The notes under the pieces: model-generated
Seen by the model: the letters and a program-made list of their open reading frames with translations, nothing else
What the model was told of the DNA's origin: nothing
Database searches by the model: none
Shown: one piece after another, positions 39,816-48,535 of the stretch
How the letters are laid out: every line of letters begins with the position of its first letter
Position numbering within the stretch: the first letter of the stretch is position 1
Translations under genes and position numbers: made by a program
Source of the DNA: Trebonia sp963773105
Lineage (GTDB): Bacteria; Actinomycetota; Actinomycetes; Streptosporangiales; Streptosporangiaceae
Direction: 5' to 3'
Assembly: GCA_963773105.1 (NCBI GenBank)
Contig: CAVZAA010000003.1
Location: forward strand, 1,178,001-1,242,000
Length of the DNA stretch: 64,000 nucleotides

Positions 39816-40663
39816 CACTCTTCCTCGGTCGGTGCCGCACGCGGCGCGGTGGCCGGCGCGGGCGGTGCTGCCGGCGCGGGCGGTGCTGCCGGCGCGGGCG
39901 GTGCTGCCGGCGCGGGCGGTGCTGCAGGCGCGGGCGGTGCTGCAGGCGCGGTGGCCGGCGCTGCGTCCCCCTGCGCCGTGGCCGCCGCCGGCTGCGGCGC
40001 CGTTGGCGCTGCGGACTGGGCTCCCGACGCCGCGGCCTGCGCCGCGGTTGGCGCGGCGGCCTGGGCGGCCTGGGACTTGGCGTCCACGTAGACGGCCCGC
40101 ATCCGCTGGTACAGCGTGAGCGCGGTGCCAGCGGCCAGCCCCCACATGCCGATCGGCAGCACGTACGGTATGCCCAGGCCGGACAGGCCGATCGAGGTCA
40201 GGCCGATGATCAGGCGTTCCGGGCGCTCGATCAAGCCTACGTTGGCATTCAGGCCGAGTCCCTCCGCCCGGGCTTTGACGTAGGAGACGGAGAGCCCGGC
40301 GGCCAGGCAGAACAGGCTGACCACGGCGAGCACGTGGTTGGTGCGCATAAACCAGATGGTGATGCCGCCGAAGACGGCCGCGTCGCCGAACCGGTCCATC
40401 GTCGAGTCGAGGAACGCGCCGTATTTGCCGGAGTTGCCCTTGATCCTGGCCAGCTGGCCGTCGAGCATGTCGGTGAACACGAACACGGTGGCGGTGAAGG
40501 CACCGGGGAACAGCTCGCCGATCGGGAACATCGACAAGGCCGCGGCGGATACGCCGAGGGTGCCGGCGACCGTGATCATGTTTGGGGTCACCGGGGTGCG
40601 CGCGAGCCCCCGCACAACCGGGTTAAACAGGCGCGCGAAGGCGGGACGGAGGAAGTTCAGCAT
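39815..40663 (-). CDS. pgsA: Phosphatidylinositol phosphate synthase (CDP-alcohol phosphatidyltransferase)
   Basis: 282 residues. The metal-binding motif DMLDGQLARIKGNSGKYGAFLDSTMDRFGD (all four Asp of the D-x2-DG-x2-AR-x8-G-x3-D-x3-D signature) and about six helices mark the family; neighbours identify the PIP synthase subtype, joining CDP-diacylglycerol with inositol phosphate. Normal actinobacterial members are about 220 residues. The extra C-terminal 75 residues are A/P/Q-rich, ending in five repeats of PPAPAA. First gene of the PIM unit, divergent from the EF-G2 gene. Confidence 0.93.
   Translation of the reverse strand: MLNFLRPAFARLFNPVVRGLARTPVTPNMITVAGTLGVSAAALSMFPIGELFPGAFTATVFVFTDMLDGQLARIKGNSGKYGAFLDSTMDRFGDAAVFGGITIWFMRTNHVLAVVSLFCLAAGLSVSYVKARAEGLGLNANVGLIERPERLIIGLTSIGLSGLGIPYVLPIGMWGLAAGTALTLYQRMRAVYVDAKSQAAQAAAPTAAQAAASGAQSAAPTAPQPAAATAQGDAAPATAPAAPPAPAAPPAPAAPPAPAAPPAPAAPPAPATAPRAAPTEEE
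39855..39944. repeat. Five 18-bp tandem repeats encoding PPAPAA in the PIP synthase tail
   Basis: Five exact or near-exact copies of GGCGCGGGCGGTGCTGCC (the last two end in CA), read on the minus strand as PPAPAA hexapeptides. It is a coding minisatellite, likely variable in copy number between strains. Confidence 0.9.
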
Positions 40664-40881
40664 GGCCGGTCAAGATCTTACTTGGGTCTTGTTTCCGCTC
40701 GCTGCGCTTGCATGTCCCGCTTTGGCTTCATTACCTTCCGCGATCGTCGCGTATCGCCGCCCGTCACCCGCTCGCTACCTAATCGATTCCCGCCGGGGGT
40801 CTTGTGGTAACTCGCCCGACGGGTTCACTCTGTGAACACGGCAGCTCATCGAGCGCGAGGAAGCGCGAGGAGGCGACGAGA
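40664..40881. promoter_or_regulatory. Divergent promoter region of the PIM operon and EF-G2 gene
   Basis: 218 bases between divergent starts. It includes the short perfect palindrome GTTCAC-TCT-GTGAAC at 40823-40837, about 45 bases before the EF-G2 GTG, which could be an operator or hairpin. No consensus -35/-10 pair stands out and no gene is supported. Confidence 0.4.
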
Positions 40882-43065
40882 GTGACTGGAACATCAGGCT
40901 CAGGAGGCGCGGGAGCGGTAGGCGCGGGCAGGGATTCGGGGGCCGGCGGCGCCGGCGGCGGAGCGGCTAATACCCGCAACGTCGTGCTTGTCGGCCATTC
41001 CGGGAGCGGGAAGACCACGCTGGCGGAGGCGCTGCTATCCCATACGGGCGCGATCCCGAGGGCGGGGCGGGTCGAGGACGGCAGCACGGCAAGCGACTTC
41101 GACGAGGTAGAACTGCGGCAGAAGCGGTCGGTGAACCTGACCCTCCTGCCGTTTGTCGTTGACGGGGTAACCGTCAACCTGCTCGACACGCCGGGATACG
41201 CGGATTTCACCGGGGACCTGCGGGCCGGGCTCCGAGCGGCGGACTGCGCGCTGTTCGTGGTGTCGGCCTGCGACGGCATCGACGGGGTGACGCGGCTGCT
41301 GTGGGAGGAGTGCGCGGCCGTGGGGATGCCGCGGGCGGTCGTCATCACCAAGATCGACCACGGCCGGGCGGACTTCGGGACGGTGCTGGCGGAATGCCAG
41401 GACGCCTTCGGCGAAGGGGTGGCGCCGCTGTACCTGCCGACGGACGGCGGCGCTCCCGGCGTCAGCGGGCTGATCGGGCTGCTGTCGGAGACGCTGTTCG
41501 AGTACTCGTCGGGCAAGCGTTCCGCGCGGCCGGTGACCCGCGGCAGCGACAAGGAGGCCATGGCGGAGGCCAGGGACGCGCTGATCGAGGGGATCATCAC
41601 CGAGAGCGAGGACGAGACGCTCATGGAGCGCTACCTGTCCGGCGAGGCGGTGGCGACCTCGGTGCTGATCGAGGATCTGGAGAAAGCGGTCGCGCGGGGC
41701 TCGTTCTACCCGGTGCTCGCGGTCGCCTCCCCGCTCGGGATCGGGCTGGCGGAGCTGCTTGAGGTGGTCACCCAGGCGCTGCCTTCGCCGCTCGAGCATC
41801 CGCTTCCGCCGGTGACGTCGGCCGTGGACGGCACGCCGGTCTCCGGGCTCTCGTGCGACCCCGACGGGCCGCTGCTGGCCGAGGTCGTGAAGACCACCTC
41901 CGACCCCTACGTGGGGCGCATCTCGCTGGTGCGGGTGTTCTCAGGCACGCTCAGGCCGGACGCCGTGGTGCACGTGTCCGGGCACGGGCGGGTCACCAGC
42001 GGGCACCCCGACCACGATGACGACGAGAAGATCGGCGCGCTGACCTCGCCCCTGGGCAAGGTGCAACGACCGCTGACCTCGTGTCAGGCGGGCTCGGTGT
42101 GCGCGGTGGCGAAGCTGTCGACGGCGGAGACCGGGGACACGCTCTCGTCCAAGGAGCAGCCGCTGCTGATGGAGCCGTGGTCGATGCCGGAGCCGCTGCT
42201 GCCGGTCGCGTTCGTGGCCAGGTCGAAGGCGGACGAGGACAAGCTCGCGACCGCGCTCGCCCGGCTGGTGGCCGAGGACCCGACCATGCGGCTGGAGATG
42301 AACGCGGAGACCCACCAGCTCGTGCTCTGGTCAATGGGCGAGGCCCACTCCGACGTGCTGCTCGACCGGCTGTCGTCCCGCTACGGGGTCGCGGTGGACA
42401 CGGTGTCGCTGCGGGTGCCGCTGCGCGAGACGGTGGGCTGCTCGGCCCGCGGGCTTGGGCGGAACGTCAAGCAGACCGGCGGGCACGGCGAGTACGGCAT
42501 CTGCCATATCGAGGTGGAGCCGCTGCCGTCGGGCGCGCCCGGGTTCGAGTTCGTGGACAAGATCGTCGGCGGGGTGGTGCCGCGGCAGTTCATCCCGTCG
42601 GTCGAGAAGGGCGTCCGCGCCCAGCTCGAGGCGGGCGTGCTGGCCGGGTACCCGATGACCGGGGTCCGGGTGACGTTGTTCGACGGGAAGGCACACCCGG
42701 TCGACTCTTCCGACATGGCGTTCCAGAAGGCGGGCCGCGCGGCCCTGCGGGACGCCGCCGAGAAGGCGTCGCCGATGCTGCTCGAGCCGGTGGACGAGGT
42801 GTCGATCCTGGTACCCGACGATTACGTCGGCGCGGTCATGTCCGATTTGTCGGGCAGGCGCGGCCGGGTGCTCGGCACCGCGGCGGTGGGGATCGGCCGG
42901 ACGCAGATCCGGGCCGAGGTCCCCGAGCTCGAGATCATGCGGTACTCGATCGACCTGCGGTCCGTTTCACACGGCACCGGGTCGTTCACCCGCGGCTACC
43001 TGCGGCACGAGCCGCTCCCGTCGCACCTGTCGGCCAAGGTCGCGGCCGACTCCCGGCCCGACTAG
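40882..43065 (+). CDS. Elongation factor G-like protein EF-G2
   Basis: 727 residues, GTG start after GAGG. G1 GHSGSGKTTLAEALL, G3 LLDTPGYADFTGDLRAGLRAADCALFVV and G4 VVITKIDHGRADF (Thr for the canonical Asn) show the EF-G2 branch, not the canonical translocase. Domains II-V follow, with GGHGEYGICHIEVEPLPSG and a C-terminal IDLRSVSHGTGSFTR. Mycobacterial EF-G2 reportedly lacks ribosome-stimulated GTPase activity, so this should not be read as a second fusA. The N-terminal 30 residues are G/A-rich. Confidence 0.93.
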   Translation: MTGTSGSGGAGAVGAGRDSGAGGAGGGAANTRNVVLVGHSGSGKTTLAEALLSHTGAIPRAGRVEDGSTASDFDEVELRQKRSVNLTLLPFVVDGVTVNLLDTPGYADFTGDLRAGLRAADCALFVVSACDGIDGVTRLLWEECAAVGMPRAVVITKIDHGRADFGTVLAECQDAFGEGVAPLYLPTDGGAPGVSGLIGLLSETLFEYSSGKRSARPVTRGSDKEAMAEARDALIEGIITESEDETLMERYLSGEAVATSVLIEDLEKAVARGSFYPVLAVASPLGIGLAELLEVVTQALPSPLEHPLPPVTSAVDGTPVSGLSCDPDGPLLAEVVKTTSDPYVGRISLVRVFSGTLRPDAVVHVSGHGRVTSGHPDHDDDEKIGALTSPLGKVQRPLTSCQAGSVCAVAKLSTAETGDTLSSKEQPLLMEPWSMPEPLLPVAFVARSKADEDKLATALARLVAEDPTMRLEMNAETHQLVLWSMGEAHSDVLLDRLSSRYGVAVDTVSLRVPLRETVGCSARGLGRNVKQTGGHGEYGICHIEVEPLPSGAPGFEFVDKIVGGVVPRQFIPSVEKGVRAQLEAGVLAGYPMTGVRVTLFDGKAHPVDSSDMAFQKAGRAALRDAAEKASPMLLEPVDEVSILVPDDYVGAVMSDLSGRRGRVLGTAAVGIGRTQIRAEVPELEIMRYSIDLRSVSHGTGSFTRGYLRHEPLPSHLSAKVAADSRPD

Positions 43066-43086
43066 CGGCAGCCTGCCCCTGATGGC

Positions 43087-43124
43087 CCCGCACCCCCGCA
43101 GTGTTGCAGCTGCGGGGGTGCGGG
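43087..43124. terminator. Bidirectional terminator between EF-G2 and the ROK gene
   Basis: Perfect 15-bp stem CCCGCACCCCCGCAG / CTGCGGGGGTGCGGG with an 8-base loop, followed by TTAATTAAGTATTT. It lies between two convergent genes and is the clearest intrinsic-type terminator in the window. Confidence 0.88.
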
Positions 43125-43151
43125 CGTTAATTAAGTATTTCCCTGCGTTTT

Positions 43152-44357
43152 TCAGCCGGCCTCGAGGTCTCCTGGTCGGGCGGGCATGGCTCCGTCGAGG
43201 AAGCGCTCCATCGGGAGCGTGGCGGCGCCGAGTGCCACCGTGTCCGGGCCCAGCCTGCCGAGCTCGATCGAAGTCTGGGCGAACCGGTGCGTCAGGGAGT
43301 TCTCCCTGGCCGCCTGGCGGATGGCCGGCAGCAGGCGCTCGCCAAGCAGCAGCCCGGCCCAGCCGCCGAGGACGATGCGCTCGGGCCCGAACAGGTTCAC
43401 CAGGTTGGCGATCCCGGCCCCGAGATAGAGCGCGGTCTCCTCCAGGATCTCGGTGGCCCGCTGATCGCCCGCCGCGACCAGCGCCGCCAGCGCCGACTCC
43501 TCGTCCTTGGCCGGCAGCGAGAGCCCGTACCGGTCCAGGATCGCCCCGGCCCCCACGTACGCTTCCAGGCAGCCACGGGAACCGCAGCGGCACGTTCGCC
43601 CGCCCATCTCCACCGTGGTGTGACCCCACTCGACCGCGGCCGAGGTCCCGCCCCGGCCGGGGGCGCCGGTGACGATGCTGGCGCCCAGGCCGGACCCCAT
43701 CAGGCACACCACGACCTGGCGGGCGCCGCGCCCGCCGCCGAACCACAATTCGGCCTGCCCCATCGTCTTCGCCCCGTTGTCGATGTACAGGGGGAAGTCG
43801 CCCTCCGGGCGGAGCAGCCGGCCGAGCGGTACCGCGTCCCAGCCGTAGGTCTGCGCGTAGACCAGGGTCTCATCGCCCTCGTGCTCGACCACCCCGGGAA
43901 CGCCGATGCCCGCGCCGAGCACCGCCGACGGAGCGCACGCGCTGTCCGCGAGCACCTTCGCGAGTCCGGCGTTGACCCGATCGACCACCACGTCGATCCC
44001 CTGCTGCTGGGCGTCGAGGTGGTAGTCGGCGCTGGCCCGCATCGCCATCGTCATGTCGAACATCTCGACCCGGATGCGGGTCTCGCCGACATCTACGCCG
44101 ATGACCCGCCCGTAGTCGGGATCCATCTGCAGCAGTGCCCGAGGCCGCCCGCCGTCAGAGTCCACCAAGCCGGCCTCGGTGACGATGCCCTCGGCGATGA
44201 ACTCCCTGACCACATTGCTGACAGAGGCGGTGCTGAGGCCGGTGGCCCAGCTCAGGTCCTGCCGACTGCAGGGCTGTCCGATGAACAGCGACCACAGCAG
44301 GACCGAGCGATTGTCCCTGCGCAAATCTCGGACGGTTGACCGTTTACGTTCCGCCAC
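43152..44357 (-). CDS. ROK family transcriptional regulator
   Basis: 401 residues, GTG start. N-terminal winged helix (SLFIGQPCSRQDLSWATGLSTASVSNVVREFIAEGIV), then the ROK sugar-kinase-like fold: VIGVDVGETRIRVEMFD, GAGIGVPGVVEHEG, and the zinc motif RTCRCGSRGCLEAYVG. Such regulators usually repress sugar uptake or degradation genes and are released by a sugar ligand. It faces the secreted GH16 glucanase gene across a 159-base gap, so the glucanase is the obvious target, by inference. Confidence 0.93.
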   Translation of the reverse strand: MAERKRSTVRDLRRDNRSVLLWSLFIGQPCSRQDLSWATGLSTASVSNVVREFIAEGIVTEAGLVDSDGGRPRALLQMDPDYGRVIGVDVGETRIRVEMFDMTMAMRASADYHLDAQQQGIDVVVDRVNAGLAKVLADSACAPSAVLGAGIGVPGVVEHEGDETLVYAQTYGWDAVPLGRLLRPEGDFPLYIDNGAKTMGQAELWFGGGRGARQVVVCLMGSGLGASIVTGAPGRGGTSAAVEWGHTTVEMGGRTCRCGSRGCLEAYVGAGAILDRYGLSLPAKDEESALAALVAAGDQRATEILEETALYLGAGIANLVNLFGPERIVLGGWAGLLLGERLLPAIRQAARENSLTHRFAQTSIELGRLGPDTVALGAATLPMERFLDGAMPARPGDLEAG

Positions 44358-44516
44358 GGTCCCGTCACCCCCCGTTTTATTTTTCTTTTTCTTAGAACAA
44401 GTACGCAGTGTAACCAGGTTCCGGGAGCGCAGATTCCGGCAGGGCCTTGCCAGAAGCCGCTAACGGAGTAAAGATCCGAGTTAGTTCAAGACTTATACGA
44501 AGCCGAGGAGGGTTCC
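44358..44516. promoter_or_regulatory. Divergent control region of the ROK regulator and GH16 gene
   Basis: 159 bases. Near the ROK start is an unusually T-rich tract for this genome (GTTTTATTTTTCTTTTTC, read as A-rich leader for the ROK mRNA). Near the GH16 start stands GAGGAGGG for ribosome binding, with TTAGTTCAAGACTTATACGA upstream as a possible promoter element. A ROK operator is expected here, but no clear palindrome was found. Confidence 0.5.
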
Positions 44517-47066
44517 ATGGCCGATCTGGAGCATGCTAGTAGCGGCCGGAGGCACGCGTCCCGATTGCGGGCGGCCTTCACCGCGCTGCTGCTGGCGGCG
44601 GGCTGCCTGACCGCCATCGTCGCGTCCACGTTCGCCGTCGCGCCCGCGGCCCTGGCCGGGACCGCGCCGGCCCCGCCCGCGGGCTGGTCGACGGTGTTCA
44701 GCGACAACTTCCCCGGAGCGGCCGGGTCCGCGCCGTCGTCGGCGAACTGGTTCTACGACATCGGCAGCGGTTACGGAACCGGCGAGACCGAGAACACCAC
44801 CAACTCGACCAGCAACGTCTACCTGAACGGCAACGGCGACGTGGTGCTCAAGGCCATCGACAACGGCGGCACGTGGACGTCCGGACGGATCGAGAGCACG
44901 CGGGACGACTTCCAGGCCCCGGCGGGCGGCGAACTCGAGATGACCGCGTCGATCGAGCAGCCCAACCCGGCCAGCGGGCTCGGATACTGGCCGGCGTTCT
45001 GGGCGCTGGGCTCGCCGATGCGGGCGGGCGGCGGCTGGCCGCAGTCGGGCGAGATCGACATGATGGAGGACGTCAACGGGCTCAACGAGGCCTCGCAGAC
45101 CTTGCACGACTCGGCCAACAGCCCCGGTCACGCGCTGATGGCCTGCCCCACCACTGGCTGCCAGACCGGCTATAACACCTACTCGGTGATCATCAACCGC
45201 GTCAACACGAGCGCCGAATACCTCGAGTTCCTCATGGACGGGACCGTGGAGTCCACGATCACCGAGGCATCGGTCGGCACCACGGCCTGGCAGAACGCCA
45301 TCGACCACGGTTTCTACATCATCTTCGACCTGGCGATGGGCGGCAATTACCCGAACGGCGAGTGCAACTGCACGACCCCCACGTCCGCTACCTCGTCCGG
45401 CGCGTCCATGAGCGTGCAGTACGTGGCCGTGTACGAGGAGGGCGGCAACTCCACGCCGACCGGGACCGCCACCGCGACCGGGCAGGCGACCGGCAACGGC
45501 GGGCTGTGCCTGGCGAACAAGAACGCGCTGAACACCGAGGGCAACCCGATTATCGCGGACAGCTGTGACGGCGACGCCGGCCAGCAGTGGTCGCCGTACA
45601 CGGACGGCTCCTTGCGGACGCAGGGCGGATGCCTGGACGTGGTGTCGGCGGGCACGACCAGCGGCACCCCCATCGACTGGTACGCCTGTAACGGCACCAA
45701 CGCTCAGAACTGGACCCACGAGTCCAACGGGGAGCTGCTCAATCCGAACTCGGGGCTGTGCCTGACCGATCCCGGAGGTAATCCAAGCGGGCAGCTCGAA
45801 CTCGAGGCCTGCACCGACTCGGCGGCGCAGGTGTGGAACCTGCCGACCGGCGGCGGCACCGGCACCAACACGGTCACGGTCGGCAACCCGGGTAACCAGA
45901 CGTCCACCGTCGGCACGGCGGCCAGCCTGCAGGTCGGCGCGACCGACTCGGCCTCCGGCCAGACCCTGACCTACACCGCCAGCGGGCTCCCGGCCGGGCT
46001 GTCGATCAACTCCTCGACCGGGCTGATCTCCGGCACTCCGACCACCGCGGGCACGTCCAGCGTCACGGTAACCGCCACCGACGGCACCGGAGCGCACGGC
46101 AGCGCCTCGTTCAGCTGGACCGTGAGTTCCGGTACCGGCAGCGGTTCCGGCGGGGTGGACATCTCGGCCGGCGGCCCGGCCGCGGCGCCGTTCGTGGCCG
46201 ACCAGGACTTCACCGGCGGCGCCACCGCCGCCACCACCAACGCCATCACCACCACCGGCATCACCAACCCCGCGCCGCAATCGGTCTACCAGCACAACCG
46301 CTACGGCAACTTCACCTACACCATCCCCGGCCTCACCCCCGGCGCCAGCTACACCGTCCGCCTCGACTTCGCCGAGGAATACTGGACCACCGCCGGATCC
46401 CGCACCTTCAACGCCCTCATCAACGGCAACCAGGTCCTGACCAACTTCGACATCTTCGCCACCGCAGGCGGCGAGTTCAAGGCCGTCGCCGAATCCTTCA
46501 CCGCCACCGCCAGCAGCGCCGGGGCGGTCACCATCCAATTCGTCACCGTCAAGGACAACGCCCAAGTCAACGGCATCGAGATCACGCCGGTGAGTGGCGG
46601 AGGCGGCGGCACCGGGAGCGGCGGGGTGGATATCTCGGCCGGCGGCCCGGCCGCGGCGCCGTTCGTGGCCGACCAGGACTTCACCGGCGGCGCCACCGCC
46701 GCCACCACCAACGCCATCACCACCACCGGCATCACCAACCCCGCGCCGCAATCGGTCTACCAGCACAACCGCTACGGCAACTTCACCTACACCATCCCCG
46801 GCCTCACCCCCGGCGCCAGCTACACCGTCCGCCTCGACTTCGCCGAGGAATACTGGACCACCGCCGGATCCCGCACCTTCAACGCCCTCATCAACGGCAA
46901 CCAGGTCCTGACCAACTTCGACATCTTCGCCACCGCAGGCGGCGAGTTCAAGGCCGTCGCCGAATCCTTCACCGCCACCGCCAGCAGCGCCGGGGCGGTC
47001 ACCATCCAATTCGTCACCGTCAAGGACAACGCCCAAGTCAACGGCATCGAGATCACCCCAGCATGA
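44517..47066 (+). CDS. Secreted GH16 endo-beta-glucanase with ricin-type, Ig-like and two malectin-like domains
   Basis: 849 residues, ATG after GAGGAGGG. Signal peptide about 1-47 (hydrophobic LLLAAGCLTAIVASTFAVAPAALA). The GH16 domain (about 50-310) carries the catalytic ExDxxE in SGEIDMMED, near residue 180; it likely cuts beta-1,3- or mixed-linkage glucan. Next is a ricin B-type trefoil with Q-x-W repeats (QQWSPY, QNWTHE, AQVWNL), a putative Ig domain (LTYTASGLPAGLSINSSTG), then two nearly identical malectin-like carbohydrate-binding domains. Extracellular polysaccharide degradation, probably controlled by the divergent ROK gene. Confidence 0.93.
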   Translation: MADLEHASSGRRHASRLRAAFTALLLAAGCLTAIVASTFAVAPAALAGTAPAPPAGWSTVFSDNFPGAAGSAPSSANWFYDIGSGYGTGETENTTNSTSNVYLNGNGDVVLKAIDNGGTWTSGRIESTRDDFQAPAGGELEMTASIEQPNPASGLGYWPAFWALGSPMRAGGGWPQSGEIDMMEDVNGLNEASQTLHDSANSPGHALMACPTTGCQTGYNTYSVIINRVNTSAEYLEFLMDGTVESTITEASVGTTAWQNAIDHGFYIIFDLAMGGNYPNGECNCTTPTSATSSGASMSVQYVAVYEEGGNSTPTGTATATGQATGNGGLCLANKNALNTEGNPIIADSCDGDAGQQWSPYTDGSLRTQGGCLDVVSAGTTSGTPIDWYACNGTNAQNWTHESNGELLNPNSGLCLTDPGGNPSGQLELEACTDSAAQVWNLPTGGGTGTNTVTVGNPGNQTSTVGTAASLQVGATDSASGQTLTYTASGLPAGLSINSSTGLISGTPTTAGTSSVTVTATDGTGAHGSASFSWTVSSGTGSGSGGVDISAGGPAAAPFVADQDFTGGATAATTNAITTTGITNPAPQSVYQHNRYGNFTYTIPGLTPGASYTVRLDFAEEYWTTAGSRTFNALINGNQVLTNFDIFATAGGEFKAVAESFTATASSAGAVTIQFVTVKDNAQVNGIEITPVSGGGGGTGSGGVDISAGGPAAAPFVADQDFTGGATAATTNAITTTGITNPAPQSVYQHNRYGNFTYTIPGLTPGASYTVRLDFAEEYWTTAGSRTFNALINGNQVLTNFDIFATAGGEFKAVAESFTATASSAGAVTIQFVTVKDNAQVNGIEITPA
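46151..46587. repeat. Near-identical 437-bp direct repeat, copy 1
   Basis: First of two copies, offset 471 bases (157 codons), encoding a malectin-like domain from GGVDISAGGPAA to NGIEITP. The only difference found by eye is GAC versus GAT in one Asp codon near the start. Confidence 0.9.
46622..47058. repeat. Near-identical 437-bp direct repeat, copy 2
   Basis: Second copy; it ends two codons before the GH16 stop. Silent sites are identical too, so the duplication is recent or maintained by gene conversion. The short spacer between copies encodes a G/S-rich linker. Confidence 0.9.
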
Positions 47067-47111
47067 GCTAGATAACCGGCTAAGCCGCGGATAGCGGCAG
47101 GCAGCCGGTCT

Positions 47112-47147
47112 CTCCGGTGGGCAACGCTGCGGCGTTGTCCACCGGAG
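47112..47147 (+). terminator. Terminator hairpin after the GH16 gene
   Basis: 16-bp stem CTCCGGTGGGCAACGC paired with GCGTTGTCCACCGGAG (one G-U pair) closed by a TGCG tetraloop, 46 bases after the stop codon. No clear T-run follows. Confidence 0.8.
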
Positions 47148-47272
47148 GGCCGTTGGTCGACGGTAGCCGCTCCCGCCTTCGGCCTGAAAATTACTGCAAA
47201 TGCCCCTAACCCGGGGCGGTGCGCGCGCGTCTCCATAGCCGTAGGAAGCGATCTAAGTCGGTAGGGGATCTC

Positions 47273-48535
47273 ATGAGCACATCGTTGGGGGCGTCACGGG
47301 CCGCACTGGCGTCCGGCGCCTTGCTGGCCGCGGTTGCGCTGTCCGCGTGCGGAACGGCGAGCTCGGGCGGGGCAGGCGGCGGGGCTGCGGGCAGCACATC
47401 AACCGCGTCGTCGGCGTCCGCTGCATCGTCGGCGTCGGGCGGGGAGAGTTCCGCTTCTCCGTCAGGCCCCACCGGGTCGCCCAGCCCCACGGCTGCCACA
47501 CCGACGACCGCGCCGAGCGGCGGCCCGGTGCCGAGCCGGTTCGCGGCGACGTCGGTCACGTTCGTCTCCCCCGAGGAGGCGTTCGTGCTCGGCACCGCGC
47601 CGTGCGCGAAGGCGCCGTGCACGTCGATCCTGCGCACGCTGGACCGGGGCGCCAGCTGGCGCGGGCTGCCGACGCCGGTGGTGCCGCTGGCGGCGCAGTC
47701 GGAGGTGGCCGGGCCGGCCGTGTGGGGGATCCGGTTCGCGAATCCGTCGGACGGGTTCGTGTTCGGCAACGGCCTGTGGGAGACGACCGACGGGGGCGAG
47801 CACTGGTCCTCGGCGGTCTCCCCCGGCAGCTCGATCGAGTCGCTCGAGGTGATAGACGGGCAGGTCCTGGCGGTCACCGGCACCTGCACGCCCAATGGCG
47901 GGTGCGCGCAGACCGGCACCCTGGAGCGGCGGCCGCTGGCCGGCGGCGCCTGGCAGGTGGTCGCGCCGGTGTCCGATCGCGGCGTGATCGCCACCCAGGC
48001 GCGGGTGGCGGCGGTGCTCGACGGCAGCCGCGTCATCGTCACCACGGACGGCGGGAGCAGCACCGTCACCCACGCCCTGCCGTGCACCCAGGACGGGATT
48101 GACGCGGCCACCTCGGTCGCGGTCACCGGTCCGACCGGCCTCGCGCTGCTGTGCGCGGGCAATGCCGGCATGGGGAGCGTGACCAAGACGGTCTACGTCA
48201 GCGATGACCTGGGTGCGCACTGGACCAAGGCCGGATCCCCCGCGCGCGGCGGCGATCCGGAGGGGCTCTCGGCGGCATCGGCTTCGCAGCTGGTCACGTC
48301 CGCGGCCAGCGGGGCGAGCATGCTCTACAACTCCGCCGACGGCGGCGCACAGTGGACCACCGCCTACTCTCAGGGCGACGGCGGCCTCGGCTTCAACGAC
48401 CTCGGCTTCACCACCCCCGCCGACGGTGTGGTCGTGTACGGGCCGGTGATGTCCGACAGCAACGCCGAGGGCCGGCCAGGCCGGCTGCTGCTCACCAGCA
48501 ACGGCGGCGCCAGCTGGCAGGCGGTTTCCTTCTAG
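47273..48535 (+). CDS. Lipoprotein with BNR/YCF48-like beta-propeller
   Basis: 420 residues; ATG after GGGGA preferred to an upstream GTG because it starts the signal peptide. Lipobox LSAC near residue 27, then an S/A/G-rich linker. Repeated BNR-type blades follow: LRTLDRGASWRGL, WETTDGGEHWSSA, VYVSDDLGAHWTKA, YNSADGGAQWTTAY, LLTSNGGASWQAV, each preceded by a strand of the form FANPSDGFVFG. Exported and lipid-anchored. Role unknown; such proteins bind polymers or scaffold complexes. Four extra cysteines may form disulfides. Confidence 0.88.
   Translation: MSTSLGASRAALASGALLAAVALSACGTASSGGAGGGAAGSTSTASSASAASSASGGESSASPSGPTGSPSPTAATPTTAPSGGPVPSRFAATSVTFVSPEEAFVLGTAPCAKAPCTSILRTLDRGASWRGLPTPVVPLAAQSEVAGPAVWGIRFANPSDGFVFGNGLWETTDGGEHWSSAVSPGSSIESLEVIDGQVLAVTGTCTPNGGCAQTGTLERRPLAGGAWQVVAPVSDRGVIATQARVAAVLDGSRVIVTTDGGSSTVTHALPCTQDGIDAATSVAVTGPTGLALLCAGNAGMGSVTKTVYVSDDLGAHWTKAGSPARGGDPEGLSAASASQLVTSAASGASMLYNSADGGAQWTTAYSQGDGGLGFNDLGFTTPADGVVVYGPVMSDSNAEGRPGRLLLTSNGGASWQAVSF

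Noticed and set aside
44358..44516. Riboswitch upstream of the secreted glucanase (c-di-AMP type occurs before actinobacterial cell-wall genes)
   Set aside because: No conserved core or pairing was found in the short leader.
44493..47036. 847-codon open frame antisense to the GH16 gene
   Set aside because: No ribosome-binding site and G/V/D/A-only composition. It mirrors the GH16 coding strand, including its duplicated region.
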